Below are positions 9,689-18,000 of a stretch of DNA of 64,000 nucleotides, piece by piece (position 1 is the stretch's first letter; each line of letters starts with the position of its first letter). The notes beneath the pieces were generated by a model. The model saw nothing but the letters and a program-made list of their open reading frames with translations. It was not told where the DNA came from and did not search any database. The stretch is taken from assembly GCA_009835005.1 (NCBI GenBank), contig WTFG01000008.1, positions 1 through 64,000 on the forward strand, in the 5' to 3' direction. A program made the translations under genes and the position numbers. The DNA comes from Flavobacteriaceae bacterium Ap0902. Its GTDB lineage: Bacteria; Bacteroidota; Bacteroidia; Flavobacteriales; Weeksellaceae.

Positions 9689-10690
9689 CTACTTGAACCA
9701 TAGTTCTTCTCCTCTAATTTCTAATCTACTAGGGGTATTATTGGTATATAAACCTCCAGTTCCCAACCCCTGGGGTAAGGGGTTGCCAAGATTGAAAGTC
9801 CACTGTGCTAGGGCATTCAAGCCAATGTTACTCTCTAAAGCAGAGGTTATCCACCAATCCACTTGATTTTCTTCTGCCAATTGAATCCATTCTTCACTTC
9901 CCAGAAAACCGCCTACCAAAGCTGGTTTTAAAATGATATATTGGGGATTAATCGCTTTTATTAACGCTTCTTTTCTATTTTTCTCAAATATACCAATTAA
10001 CTCCTCATCCAAAGCAATTGGCGTTGGCGTCTTAGCACATAAATCTGCCATGATTTCCCATTGTCCTTGACGAATTGGCTGTTCTATAGAGTGCACTTCT
10101 AATCGCGCTAAATCCTCTAAAACGTCTGGTGCAGAATGTTCATCAAAAGCACCATTGGCATCTACCCTAAGCTCTAAAGTTTCTGCAGAAAATTGTTGTC
10201 TAAGTGTCTTTAATATGTCTATTTCTGCAGACCAATTCGTCCCGATTTTCAACTTTAAACAATGAAAACCTGCATTCAATTTTTCTTGAATTTGCATTTT
10301 CATGAAGTCAGCATCGCCCATCCAAATAAGCCCATTGATTTGAATTCCTTTTTTACCTGCAGTGAAATCAGATGGAATCAATATTTGGTCTTCTGCATTT
10401 AAGCTCAATTTTGCCTGTTCATAACCAAATTGGATAGAGGGAAACATTCTCCAATCCTCCCAATTGACTTCTTCTCCATCATTGATTTTATCACAAAATT
10501 CTGCCAATTTCAATTCATATTCTGGCAAATCATCCGCGCTTAATCCTCTAAATAAATTACATTCACCCAATCCTACTTGATTGCCTTCTTTTAACTCTAA
10601 AAAGAAAGTCTCTTTCTCATGCAATACACCTCTGGAGGTTCCTCCTGGGCGTTTAAAATTTAATCTATATGATTGGAAACTTGCTTTCAT
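9689..10690 (-). CDS. menC: o-Succinylbenzoate synthase, enolase superfamily
   Basis: A muconate lactonizing subgroup enzyme. The acid/base lysines are in KLKIG (Lys146, Lys148), and the metal ligands are Asp177 (LRVDANG), Glu203 (SIEQP) and Asp228 (ALDEE). It dehydrates SHCHC to o-succinylbenzoate in menaquinone synthesis. The superfamily also includes dipeptide epimerases; the adjacent menE makes MenC the better call. It begins 4 bases after the end of serA and so probably shares that transcript. Confidence 0.9.
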   Translation of the reverse strand: MKASFQSYRLNFKRPGGTSRGVLHEKETFFLELKEGNQVGLGECNLFRGLSADDLPEYELKLAEFCDKINDGEEVNWEDWRMFPSIQFGYEQAKLSLNAEDQILIPSDFTAGKKGIQINGLIWMGDADFMKMQIQEKLNAGFHCLKLKIGTNWSAEIDILKTLRQQFSAETLELRVDANGAFDEHSAPDVLEDLARLEVHSIEQPIRQGQWEIMADLCAKTPTPIALDEELIGIFEKNRKEALIKAINPQYIILKPALVGGFLGSEEWIQLAEENQVDWWITSALESNIGLNALAQWTFNLGNPLPQGLGTGGLYTNNTPSRLEIRGEELWFK

Positions 10691-10694
10691 CTCT

Positions 10695-11663
10695 TTAATA
10701 TAAATCCTCGTTTAATAATCCTATAATTTGTTGTGCTAGCTCTGTACCTATACGCTCTTGCGCTTCTAGCGTGGAACCTCCAATATGAGGGGTTAAAGAT
10801 ATTTTGGGATGCATCAAAATTTGAATTTCTGGGGTAGGTTCATTTTCAAATACATCCAAAGCTGCAGCAGAAAGTTTACCTGTTTCTAAAGCTTCTATAA
10901 GTGCAACTTCATCCACAATTCCTCCTCTGGATGTGTTGATTAAAAAAGCTCCATCTTTCATCATATCTAATTGTTCTCTGCTAATGATATATTGATGCTG
11001 TGCTGGTAAATGAAGTGATACAAAATCAGAAACTTTTAAAATTTCTTCTATTTTTTTGACTTCTATTTTATATTTAAAATCTTGTCCATTTGGGAACTTA
11101 AAATCTAATGTCCTAATACCATCTGTATCGGAACTATCTGCACCAATCACACGCATTCCTAAAGCTAGTCCTATTTTAGCCACTTCTTTTCCAACTCTTC
11201 CCAGACCTATTATTCCTAAGGTTTTACCATTGAGTTCAATAGCATTTTGATAGGATTTTTTTAAAGCAACAAAGTTTAGATCACCTTCCAAAGGCATATT
11301 TCTGTTAGAATCATGTAAAAATCTAGCCATGGTAAACATATGTGCAAAAACCAATTCTGCCACAGATTTAGAGGAGGCAGTAGCTGTATTAATTACATGC
11401 AATCCCATCTCTCTGGCATAATCTACATCTATATTGTCCATGCCCACTCCAGCTCTGCCTATAAGCTTCAAGGAAGGAACCATTTCTATTAATTCCTGGC
11501 GAACTTCTGTAGCACTACGCACTAAAATGGCATCTATATTATTTTCATTCAAAAAATCGGCTAATTCTTCTTGGGGTATATGTTCATTGATAACCTCGAA
11601 GCCGTTTTCTGTCAATATTTCAAGACCTTGTGTAGCGATACCATCATTTGCTAATATTTTCAT
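10695..11663 (-). CDS. serA: D-3-phosphoglycerate dehydrogenase, short form
   Basis: A D-2-hydroxyacid dehydrogenase with the NAD site GLGRVGKEVA, the catalytic Arg in NTSRGGIVDE and the active-site His in LTPHIGGST. At 322 residues it lacks the C-terminal ACT domain that gives serine feedback in enzymes such as that of E. coli. It oxidises 3-phosphoglycerate in the first step of serine synthesis. The upstream neighbour on the same strand is serC, the next enzyme in the pathway, which supports the assignment over other hydroxyacid dehydrogenases. Confidence 0.9.
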   Translation of the reverse strand: MKILANDGIATQGLEILTENGFEVINEHIPQEELADFLNENNIDAILVRSATEVRQELIEMVPSLKLIGRAGVGMDNIDVDYAREMGLHVINTATASSKSVAELVFAHMFTMARFLHDSNRNMPLEGDLNFVALKKSYQNAIELNGKTLGIIGLGRVGKEVAKIGLALGMRVIGADSSDTDGIRTLDFKFPNGQDFKYKIEVKKIEEILKVSDFVSLHLPAQHQYIISREQLDMMKDGAFLINTSRGGIVDEVALIEALETGKLSAAALDVFENEPTPEIQILMHPKISLTPHIGGSTLEAQERIGTELAQQIIGLLNEDLY

Positions 11664-11685
11664 TCAGAATTTTTATAATTATGCA

Positions 11686-11720
11686 CAAAAGTAAAAATAA
11701 GTTGGCAAAAGGGCCTACAA
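11686..11720 (-). promoter_or_regulatory. Candidate promoter of serA-menC-menE
   Basis: On the minus strand TACTTTTG (11693-11686) matches the TAnnTTTG -7 box. A TTG lies at 11720-11718, with a spacer of 24 bases, slightly longer than usual. The -7 box is 22 bases before the serA start. Confidence 0.45.
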
Positions 11721-11746
11721 CTCTATCAATACATTTAAAATATGAA

Positions 11747-12808
11747 CTAATTTCTGTTTTCTAATTCCCTCATACAATTCACTAGAATTTGTACACTCTC
11801 TAAAGGTAGCGCATTGTACATGCTTGCTCTATAGCCGCCTACTGTTCTATGTCCATGTAGTCCGTTGATACCAGCATTTTGCCAAATGGCATCAAAAGCC
11901 TCCGCCATTGATTCATCTTCTAAATAGAAAGTAGCATTCATCATGGATCTATCTTCTTGGCTTGCGAAACCTCTAAAAAGTGGATTTCTATCAATTTCGG
12001 CGTATAATAAATCTGATTTTTGTTGGTTTAATTTTTCCATTGCCTCTACTCCACCTTGATTGTCTAACCATTCCAGATTGAGCATGGACACATATATTGA
12101 AAATACTGGCGGGGTATTGAATATTCCTTTTTTATCTATATGAACTAAATAATCTAAATAAGATGGAATATCCCTTCCTGTTTCGCCTAAAATATCTTTT
12201 TTCACAACTACCAATGTAGCACCAGCTGGACCTATGTTTTTCTGTGCTCCAGCATAAATTAAATCAAATTGAGTGTAATCGATTACCCTGCTAAAGATAT
12301 CAGAAGACATATCACAAACCAAAGGCACATCGATTTCTGGAAACTCCTTCATCTGGGTTCCATATATAGTATTATTAGATGTACAATGCAGATAATTAGC
12401 AGATAATGATGTATCTATATGCTTTGGATTAGATTGATAATTTTCATCTTTAATTACTTCTACCTCTCCAAACTTCTTAGCCTCTTGGATAGCCTTTGCA
12501 GCCCAAACTCCTGTATCCAAATAAATGGCATATCCATTATCCTGTGGCATTAAATTAAATGGAACCATGACAAATTGCAAGCTAGCACCTCCCTGTAGAA
12601 ATAATATCTCATAGCTATCATCTAATTTCAATAACTTCTTGACAAGTTGTTGTGCTTTTAGAAATACGGCTATAAAATCAGGGCTTCTATGGGATATTTC
12701 TAATATAGATAAATCTAAACCATTAAAATTTAAGATAGCTTCTGATGCTTTTTGAAATACGGATGCTGGCAAAATACAAGGTCCTGCAGAAAAGTTATGT
12801 TTTTTCAT
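11747..12808 (-). CDS. serC: Phosphoserine aminotransferase
   Basis: A class V PLP aminotransferase that converts 3-phosphohydroxypyruvate to phosphoserine. The N-terminus HNFSAGPCILP and the PLP-lysine segment AGAQKNIGPAG are diagnostic. The C-terminal part has GLHGHRTVGGYRASMYNA, which binds substrate phosphate. Length (353) is normal. It lies between the ferredoxin gene, from which a terminator separates it, and serA, 83 bases downstream. Confidence 0.95.
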   Translation of the reverse strand: MKKHNFSAGPCILPASVFQKASEAILNFNGLDLSILEISHRSPDFIAVFLKAQQLVKKLLKLDDSYEILFLQGGASLQFVMVPFNLMPQDNGYAIYLDTGVWAAKAIQEAKKFGEVEVIKDENYQSNPKHIDTSLSANYLHCTSNNTIYGTQMKEFPEIDVPLVCDMSSDIFSRVIDYTQFDLIYAGAQKNIGPAGATLVVVKKDILGETGRDIPSYLDYLVHIDKKGIFNTPPVFSIYVSMLNLEWLDNQGGVEAMEKLNQQKSDLLYAEIDRNPLFRGFASQEDRSMMNATFYLEDESMAEAFDAIWQNAGINGLHGHRTVGGYRASMYNALPLESVQILVNCMRELENRN

Positions 12809-12851
12809 AAAATCATTAAATAGTAAATTTATTTGGAATTTTAATTCATAT

Positions 12852-12883
12852 AAAAACCATCAAACAGAAATTGCCTGATGGTT
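12852..12883 (-). terminator. Rho-independent terminator of the ferredoxin gene
   Basis: An 8-bp stem (AACCATCA / TGATGGTT) with a 13-nt loop. On the minus strand the stem runs directly into TTTTTA. It lies 28 bases past the ferredoxin stop and before serC, so the two are probably separate transcripts. Confidence 0.75.
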
Positions 12884-12910
12884 CTATTTTAAAGTATTTG
12901 AATCCATTAA

Positions 12911-13258
12911 TTACAGGTGAAGCATTTCTTTTTTCTCCAATAATTCTTCTTCTGTCTCTTCATTATTTTCATCTGGAATACAACAGTCTACAGGGCAAAC
13001 CGCTGCACATTGGGGCTCATCATGAAACCCTTTGCATTCCGTGCATTTGTCTGCTACAATATAATATACCTCATCACTAATGGGTTCTTGTGGATCTTCT
13101 GCATCCGCAGAATGTCCGTTTCTACCAACAACATAGCCATTTAGATCTGTGCCATCAGAAAATCGCCAATCCATAGCACCCTCATAAATAGCATTATTGG
13201 GGCATTCTGGCTCACATGCTCCGCAATTTATACATTCATCTGTTATCTTGATTGCCAT
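12911..13258 (-). CDS. 4Fe-4S dicluster ferredoxin
   Basis: The 115-residue protein has two cysteine clusters: CINCGACEPECP near residues 9-20 and a later CTECKGFHDEPQCAAVCPVDCC. It is therefore a bacterial-type ferredoxin of the Alvin subgroup, with a long insertion between the clusters and between cysteines of the second motif. It should carry electrons in the cytoplasm; the partner is unknown. It is transcribed divergently from the acyl-CoA reductase gene, with 40 bases between the two start codons. Confidence 0.92.
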   Translation of the reverse strand: MAIKITDECINCGACEPECPNNAIYEGAMDWRFSDGTDLNGYVVGRNGHSADAEDPQEPISDEVYYIVADKCTECKGFHDEPQCAAVCPVDCCIPDENNEETEEELLEKKEMLHL

Positions 13259-13278
13259 AATTCTTTGTCTTAAATTTG
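13248..13278 (+). promoter_or_regulatory. Promoter of the acyl-CoA reductase operon
   Basis: TTG at 13248-13250, a 20-base spacer and TAAATTTG at 13271-13278 match the Bacteroidota promoter. The -7 box is 20 bases before the start at 13299. The -7 box is half of the perfect 18-bp palindrome TAAATTTGTACAAATTTA (13271-13288). Its other half reads TAAATTTG on the minus strand, 22 bases before the ferredoxin start. Confidence 0.65.
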
Positions 13279-13298
13279 TACAAATTTAATCAATATCT

Positions 13299-14339
13299 AT
13301 GCAAAAGTCTAAAAGGATAAAAGCATTTTCTATTTTAGGAGATAATTTAGAATCATTCATTAATTATTATAATCAAAATAACCCAAACGAAGAACAAAGA
13401 GAATTTGAGTATACTTTAAAACAAGCCAAAGCCAAAAATGGTTGGTTCACGATAGAAAACCAGTTATATGCACTGAATGCTTGGGCTAAAATATTAAAAG
13501 AAGAAAACTTAAATACATGGTTAAATCTTTATGAATTAAAGGAGGATGTTACGCCTAAAAAGGTGGGTATTATAGCTGCAGGTAATATTCCTATGGTTGG
13601 CTTTCATGATATTTTAAGCGTCTTGATTACTGGTCATATAGCATTGATTAAATTATCTTCTAGCGATGATGTTTTGATTCCTTATCTTCTAAAAAATTTG
13701 ACGCAGACGGAACCTGATTTTCAAAATCAATTTGAAATTATAGAACAATTAAAAGATTATGATGCTGTAATAGCAACGGGTAGTGACAACACGGCTAGGT
13801 ATTTTGAAACTTATTTTAAAAATGTCCCCCATATTATAAGAAAAAACAGAACTTCTGTTGCTGTTATAGATGGGAACGAAAGTGAAGAGGAATTGAAAGC
13901 GCTTACACAGGATGTATTAATGCACTATGGCCTGGGATGTAGAAATGTAACGAAACTTTTGGTTCCACAAAATTATGATATAAATCACATTTTTAAAGTT
14001 TTATTTCCTTGGGCGGATATCATCAACCACCATAAATATGCTAATAATTATGATTATAACAAGGCTATTTATTTAATGAAAGGTTTAGATTTTAAAGAGA
14101 ATGGGTTTGTGATTATGAAGAACGATGAAGGTTTATTTTCCCCTTTATCTACTATTTTTTATCAAGAATATAAAAATAAGGAAGAAGTGGAATCTTTTTT
14201 GCTTGATTATCAGAATCAAATACAATGTGTAGTTGGTAAAGACAAAGGCATGATTCCATTTGGTAAATCACAAGAACCAGCATTATGGGATTATGCAGAT
14301 AATATAGATGTAATTAACTGGTTGAAACAATTAAATTAA
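13299..14339 (+). CDS. LuxC-family acyl-CoA reductase
   Basis: The 346-residue protein resembles the fatty acyl-CoA reductase (LuxC) part of the aldehyde dehydrogenase superfamily: GIIAAGNIPMVGFHD, IATGSDNTARYF and the probable catalytic cysteine in LGCRNVTKL. The family reduces acyl-CoA or acyl-ACP to aldehyde with NADPH. No luciferase or LuxE homologue is nearby, so the role is probably in lipid or aldehyde metabolism and is unknown. It leads a unit with a 68-residue protein (4-base gap) and an MFS exporter. Confidence 0.8.
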   Translation: MQKSKRIKAFSILGDNLESFINYYNQNNPNEEQREFEYTLKQAKAKNGWFTIENQLYALNAWAKILKEENLNTWLNLYELKEDVTPKKVGIIAAGNIPMVGFHDILSVLITGHIALIKLSSSDDVLIPYLLKNLTQTEPDFQNQFEIIEQLKDYDAVIATGSDNTARYFETYFKNVPHIIRKNRTSVAVIDGNESEEELKALTQDVLMHYGLGCRNVTKLLVPQNYDINHIFKVLFPWADIINHHKYANNYDYNKAIYLMKGLDFKENGFVIMKNDEGLFSPLSTIFYQEYKNKEEVESFLLDYQNQIQCVVGKDKGMIPFGKSQEPALWDYADNIDVINWLKQLN

Positions 14340-14343
14340 AGCT

Positions 14344-14550
14344 ATGGATATACAAGCAATTATTGCCAGGATTGAACTTGCTAATTTCAAAGAACAAGCA
14401 ATTGACTCATTGATGGATGATATTACTGGAATTAATTATGAAAGCGTAAAGGATACTATATCAGGATTAAAAAAGAAACAAGGGACTTTAAAAACAGAAG
14501 AGAGTAATAAGGCATTAGATATTTTAATTGATAGATTAGAAAGACGATAA
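14344..14550 (+). CDS. Conserved-looking 68-residue protein of unknown function
   Basis: The product is hydrophilic, highly charged and predicted mostly helical (MDIQAIIARIELANFKEQ... through DILIDRLERR). It has no signal peptide and no cysteine. I recognise no family. Spacing of 4 bases on each side places it in one transcript with the acyl-CoA reductase and the MFS gene, which supports it being a real gene. Confidence 0.6.
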   Translation: MDIQAIIARIELANFKEQAIDSLMDDITGINYESVKDTISGLKKKQGTLKTEESNKALDILIDRLERR

Positions 14551-14554
14551 ATAT

Positions 14555-15967
14555 ATGTGGGGAACTATCCAAGACAAGAAAGTCGTCAAAAAATTCATGC
14601 CTTATTTATTAGCGACGGCTATTTTTATGCAAATGCTTGATTCTACTATTCTTAATACTGCAATACCAGCTATTGCAGCAGATTTGAATGAAAGTACGTA
14701 TAATATGCAATCGGCTATTGTTAGTTATGTACTAACCCTTGCCTTGTTTATCCCTGTAAGTGGTTTTTTAGCAGATAGATTTGGTACAAAAAGAATATTT
14801 ATACTATCTCTTTTTGTATTTAGTTTAGGCTCTCTTTTTTGTGCTATGTCTACATCTTTAATCCTATTGGACATTTCCAGGGTTATACAAGGATTGGGAG
14901 GTGCGCTGATGACACCCGTAGGCAGATTAGCTATGATTAAAACTTTTCCAAAAAACGAGCTGGTAGAAGCTATGAATTATGCTATTATGCCAGCTTTAAT
15001 TGGTCCTATTTTAGGTCCTTTAATTGGTGGATATCTCGTAGAAATAGTCAGTTGGCATTGGATTTTTTTAATTAACATTCCTATGGGGTTAATAGGAATT
15101 TTATTTGCTATTAAATATATGCCAGACTATAGAGAAAAGAATCCTAAACTGGATGTTGTGGGTTTTTTAATCTTTGGTAGTGCCTCTATCTTGTTATCTG
15201 TTGGTTTAGAATTAATGGGGCATTCCAGTAGTTTTACCATTGTTTCTATTGTGATTGTCATAGGCTTTCTAATGCTTTATTTCTATTATAGACATGCCAA
15301 AAAGAACAATAACGCACTGTTTCCCTTAAATTTATTTGAGATTAGAACCTTCCGGATTGGTATTGTGGGAAATTTATTGACTCGCTTAGGAATTAGCTCT
15401 ATCCCCCTGTTAGTTCCTTTATTAATTCAATTAGAATATGGAGCGTCGGCTTCTACTTCTGGGTGGATTATTGCACCTATGGCATTGGCTTCTCTTTCTA
15501 CAAAACCTTTTGTTGTAACTATTATAGATAGATTTGGTTATAGAAATATTCTCACATTTAACACCGTCCTATTAGGAATTCTAATTAGTACACTAGCTAT
15601 TCCTAGTATCCATATGTCTATTTACTGGTATATACCTGTATTAGTATTAATGGGTATTCTGAATTCCGTACAGTTTACTGCCATGAACTCTATTACAGTC
15701 TCTAATCTTAGAGACCACCAAAATAGCAGTGGAAATAGCTTGTTAAGTGTTAATCAACAACTGGCCATTGGATTTGGTATTGCGATAGGGCTTACAACCT
15801 TACAAATTATGCAAGAGACAGAATGGATATCCCATGGTGATACGCATAGAGGATTTCAAGTAACTTTTGTTTTTATCGGGTGCATGACGGTATTATCTGC
15901 TCTGGTATTTAGAAGATTGCATGAGAGCGATGGAGAAAATTTAAAATCTAAAAGAGTGAACGCTTAA
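14555..15967 (+). CDS. MFS drug exporter, DHA2 (EmrB/QacA) family
   Basis: About 14 transmembrane segments over 470 residues. Motif A is present as GFLADRFGTKRIF after segment 2, and the antiporter motif C region PALIGPILGPLIGG in segment 5. The N-terminal LDSTILNTAIPAIA is typical of the EmrB/QacA drug:H+ antiporters. The substrate is unknown. It is the third gene of the acyl-CoA reductase unit and is convergent with the OstA-like gene, with two bases between the stops. Confidence 0.88.
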   Translation: MWGTIQDKKVVKKFMPYLLATAIFMQMLDSTILNTAIPAIAADLNESTYNMQSAIVSYVLTLALFIPVSGFLADRFGTKRIFILSLFVFSLGSLFCAMSTSLILLDISRVIQGLGGALMTPVGRLAMIKTFPKNELVEAMNYAIMPALIGPILGPLIGGYLVEIVSWHWIFLINIPMGLIGILFAIKYMPDYREKNPKLDVVGFLIFGSASILLSVGLELMGHSSSFTIVSIVIVIGFLMLYFYYRHAKKNNNALFPLNLFEIRTFRIGIVGNLLTRLGISSIPLLVPLLIQLEYGASASTSGWIIAPMALASLSTKPFVVTIIDRFGYRNILTFNTVLLGILISTLAIPSIHMSIYWYIPVLVLMGILNSVQFTAMNSITVSNLRDHQNSSGNSLLSVNQQLAIGFGIAIGLTTLQIMQETEWISHGDTHRGFQVTFVFIGCMTVLSALVFRRLHESDGENLKSKRVNA

Positions 15968-15969
15968 AG

Positions 15970-17505
15970 CTAATTGAATATATCTTGCCAAACCAAAGGC
16001 CTGTCATCTGATCGCCACAAAAATCCTGGAAATTTTCTTTCATTATCTGGAATTCTACTTGGTGGATAGAACTTAGAGGTTGCTTTTATTTTACAAGAAA
16101 TTACGTTAATTTCCCTATCCTCTACATCAGCCTCTATAATACCACAATCAGATCTATTGATTCCCGTTAACTCCTTGGGCGCCAAAGGTTTTTCCTCATT
16201 TTCTTCTTCTACATAAATCAATGATTGAGCGTTTCCTTCTGCCAAAATCCAATCTAATTGTTCCTCTATGAAAATGCCAAGCATTCTTCTGCTTTTTAAT
16301 TGATGAAACTGGGTTTGTGTCAATGAATCTGTTTTGGAAATAGCAAAAGCATTCTCCCGTATCATGATAGAGTCTAATCTCTCTAATTCTACATTAGAAT
16401 ATACAAAAATAGTGTCCCCTGTAATTTGTCTAACTCCACTCCATACGACAGGATCTTTAAAAAATCTCAATTCTCCTGTTCCCTCATAAAAGGAAATAGA
16501 ATCTGCCTTGCCTTGCAAATTACTTTTAAAATATTTAGCAGCATGAAAGGCTCTGATCAACCCTTTTTCTAAACGTTTAGTAGACATCAAGGTATCTGCA
16601 TGTAAATAAAAAGAATCATTCTCAAACACCTTCACGGCATAGGCCTGTTGGGTTACATAAGCGGAATCTTTTTCTCTAAAGAATTCTCCAAATCCACCTC
16701 TAATATACTGTTGATCCTCTGGATTATCTATTATGACATCTCCTTCTCCCATTCCATATCCAGTATTTTGATTGAAATAAATGTCATCTGCAGTAAGCAC
16801 CGTGCCATCACTATAAACAGAAGATCTGTTTTCTAGATAAGCTTCTTTTTTGCCTAAATAATATCTGCCCTTGGTAGTTTCTATATATTGTCTAGGATTT
16901 TTACGGTTTTGAATATACGTTTCATCATTAAAATCCATATAATCTCCCTCTGAGTAATGTTTGATATTTTTACTCTCTATGTAGTAATCCTGATTGGTCA
17001 CACGTACCTCATCATTAAAAGTATTACTCTTGGTATTAAGATTATAAATTCCAATTTGACTGGTAATGGTACTCTCCTCAGAAACTATGGTGCCTCCAGT
17101 ATTATAATAAGCTTGGTTGGTATTTCTATTGTATTCTAATTTATCTGTATATAAGGTTTGTTCTGGGTTCCTTAAAACTACATCTCCTGTGGCTGTAGAA
17201 ATTTCTGTATTGTTATTATAAGTGACCTTCTCTGCTGTGAGTTCATTGTTATCCATGATCATCTTTACATTAGAGAAGGCAGTTAAGATCTTTTCATTTT
17301 GATCCACTACAATGGTATCCGCACTTAGCGTTCCATTGGCATGTTGAAAAACTACTGAGCCACTATAGAAAGTGTTGCCATCAAAATAATCTGGTCTGCT
17401 TTCTATTTTGTCTGAATGTACTAGTTTTACTTTTTCTTTCTTGTTTGTTTGTTGACCCCAAAATAATATAGGTAATAACAAAAATACAATGACAATTCTA
17501 TGCAT
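15970..17505 (-). CDS. OstA/LptA-like envelope protein with signal peptide
   Basis: The product starts with a signal peptide ([19 protein letters not shown]). About 200 residues of beta-rich LptA/OstA-type repeats follow (for example [15 protein letters not shown] and [15 protein letters not shown]), then a long C-terminal part without a recognised domain. The family binds lipopolysaccharide, or in Bacteroidota is an OstA-like protein of unproven role; it should be periplasmic. ATG codons at 17526 and 17505 are both possible. I chose 17505 because it gives a clean signal peptide and only an 8-base overlap with the upstream regulator. The product is about 511 residues. Confidence 0.8.
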   Translation of the reverse strand: MHRIVIVFLLLPILFWGQQTNKKEKVKLVHSDKIESRPDYFDGNTFYSGSVVFQHANGTLSADTIVVDQNEKILTAFSNVKMIMDNNELTAEKVTYNNNTEISTATGDVVLRNPEQTLYTDKLEYNRNTNQAYYNTGGTIVSEESTITSQIGIYNLNTKSNTFNDEVRVTNQDYYIESKNIKHYSEGDYMDFNDETYIQNRKNPRQYIETTKGRYYLGKKEAYLENRSSVYSDGTVLTADDIYFNQNTGYGMGEGDVIIDNPEDQQYIRGGFGEFFREKDSAYVTQQAYAVKVFENDSFYLHADTLMSTKRLEKGLIRAFHAAKYFKSNLQGKADSISFYEGTGELRFFKDPVVWSGVRQITGDTIFVYSNVELERLDSIMIRENAFAISKTDSLTQTQFHQLKSRRMLGIFIEEQLDWILAEGNAQSLIYVEEENEEKPLAPKELTGINRSDCGIIEADVEDREINVISCKIKATSKFYPPSRIPDNERKFPGFLWRSDDRPLVWQDIFN

Positions 17506-17965
17506 TTTTGGGTTTTCTAGTACCATAGAAATATAACGAATGGTTTTCTATTTTGATATCGAATACCTCCTCTATCGTATCTTTGATGATTTGTAAACGT
17601 GGATCACAAAATTCCAGCACTTCCCCCGTATCTGTTAATAAAATATGATCATGCTGTTTGTCAAAATAACTTTTCTCAAAGTGCGCTTGATTATCCCCGA
17701 ATTGATGTTTTCTAACCAATTTGGCATCAATCAAGAGTTCCATCGTATTGTATAGCGTAGCGCGGCTCACACGATATTTTCTATCCTTCATTCTCATATA
17801 AAGTTCGTCTATATCAAAATGATCATTAGAAGTATATATCTCTTCTAAAATAGCATAACGTTCTGGTGTTTTGCGGTGTTTATTTTCATCCAAAAATTTG
17901 GTTAAAACATCTTTAACCGTCTCTAGTCTTTTTTCTAACTTAATATTATTTTCTTGCTCATCCAT
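17498..17965 (-). CDS. Fur-family transcriptional regulator
   Basis: The 155-residue protein has the Fur winged-helix domain ([26 protein letters not shown] and [13 protein letters not shown]) and a dimerisation domain with part of the metal site ([28 protein letters not shown]). The paired CxxC motifs that bind structural zinc in many Fur proteins are absent, and only one Cys (EFCD) is seen. It may be a Fur, PerR or Zur relative; the metal cannot be assigned. It overlaps the OstA-like gene. Confidence 0.88.
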   Translation of the reverse strand: MDEQENNIKLEKRLETVKDVLTKFLDENKHRKTPERYAILEEIYTSNDHFDIDELYMRMKDRKYRVSRATLYNTMELLIDAKLVRKHQFGDNQAHFEKSYFDKQHDHILLTDTGEVLEFCDPRLQIIKDTIEEVFDIKIENHSLYFYGTRKPKNA

Positions 17966-17987
17966 GATTCTAAGCTTAGTTTAATTA

Positions 17988-17995
17988 CAAAGATA
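17988..17995 (-). promoter_or_regulatory. Candidate -7 box of the Fur-family gene
   Basis: TATCTTTG on the minus strand matches TAnnTTTG and lies 22 bases before the start at 17965. No clear -33 TTG is visible at the expected distance, which falls inside the end of the Rel/Spo gene. Confidence 0.45.
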
Positions 17996-18000
17996 AGGAA

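Noticed and set aside
13299-14339. Possible bioluminescence locus because of the LuxC-like gene
   Set aside because: No LuxA, LuxB, LuxD or LuxE homologue is adjacent; LuxC-like reductases occur without luminescence.
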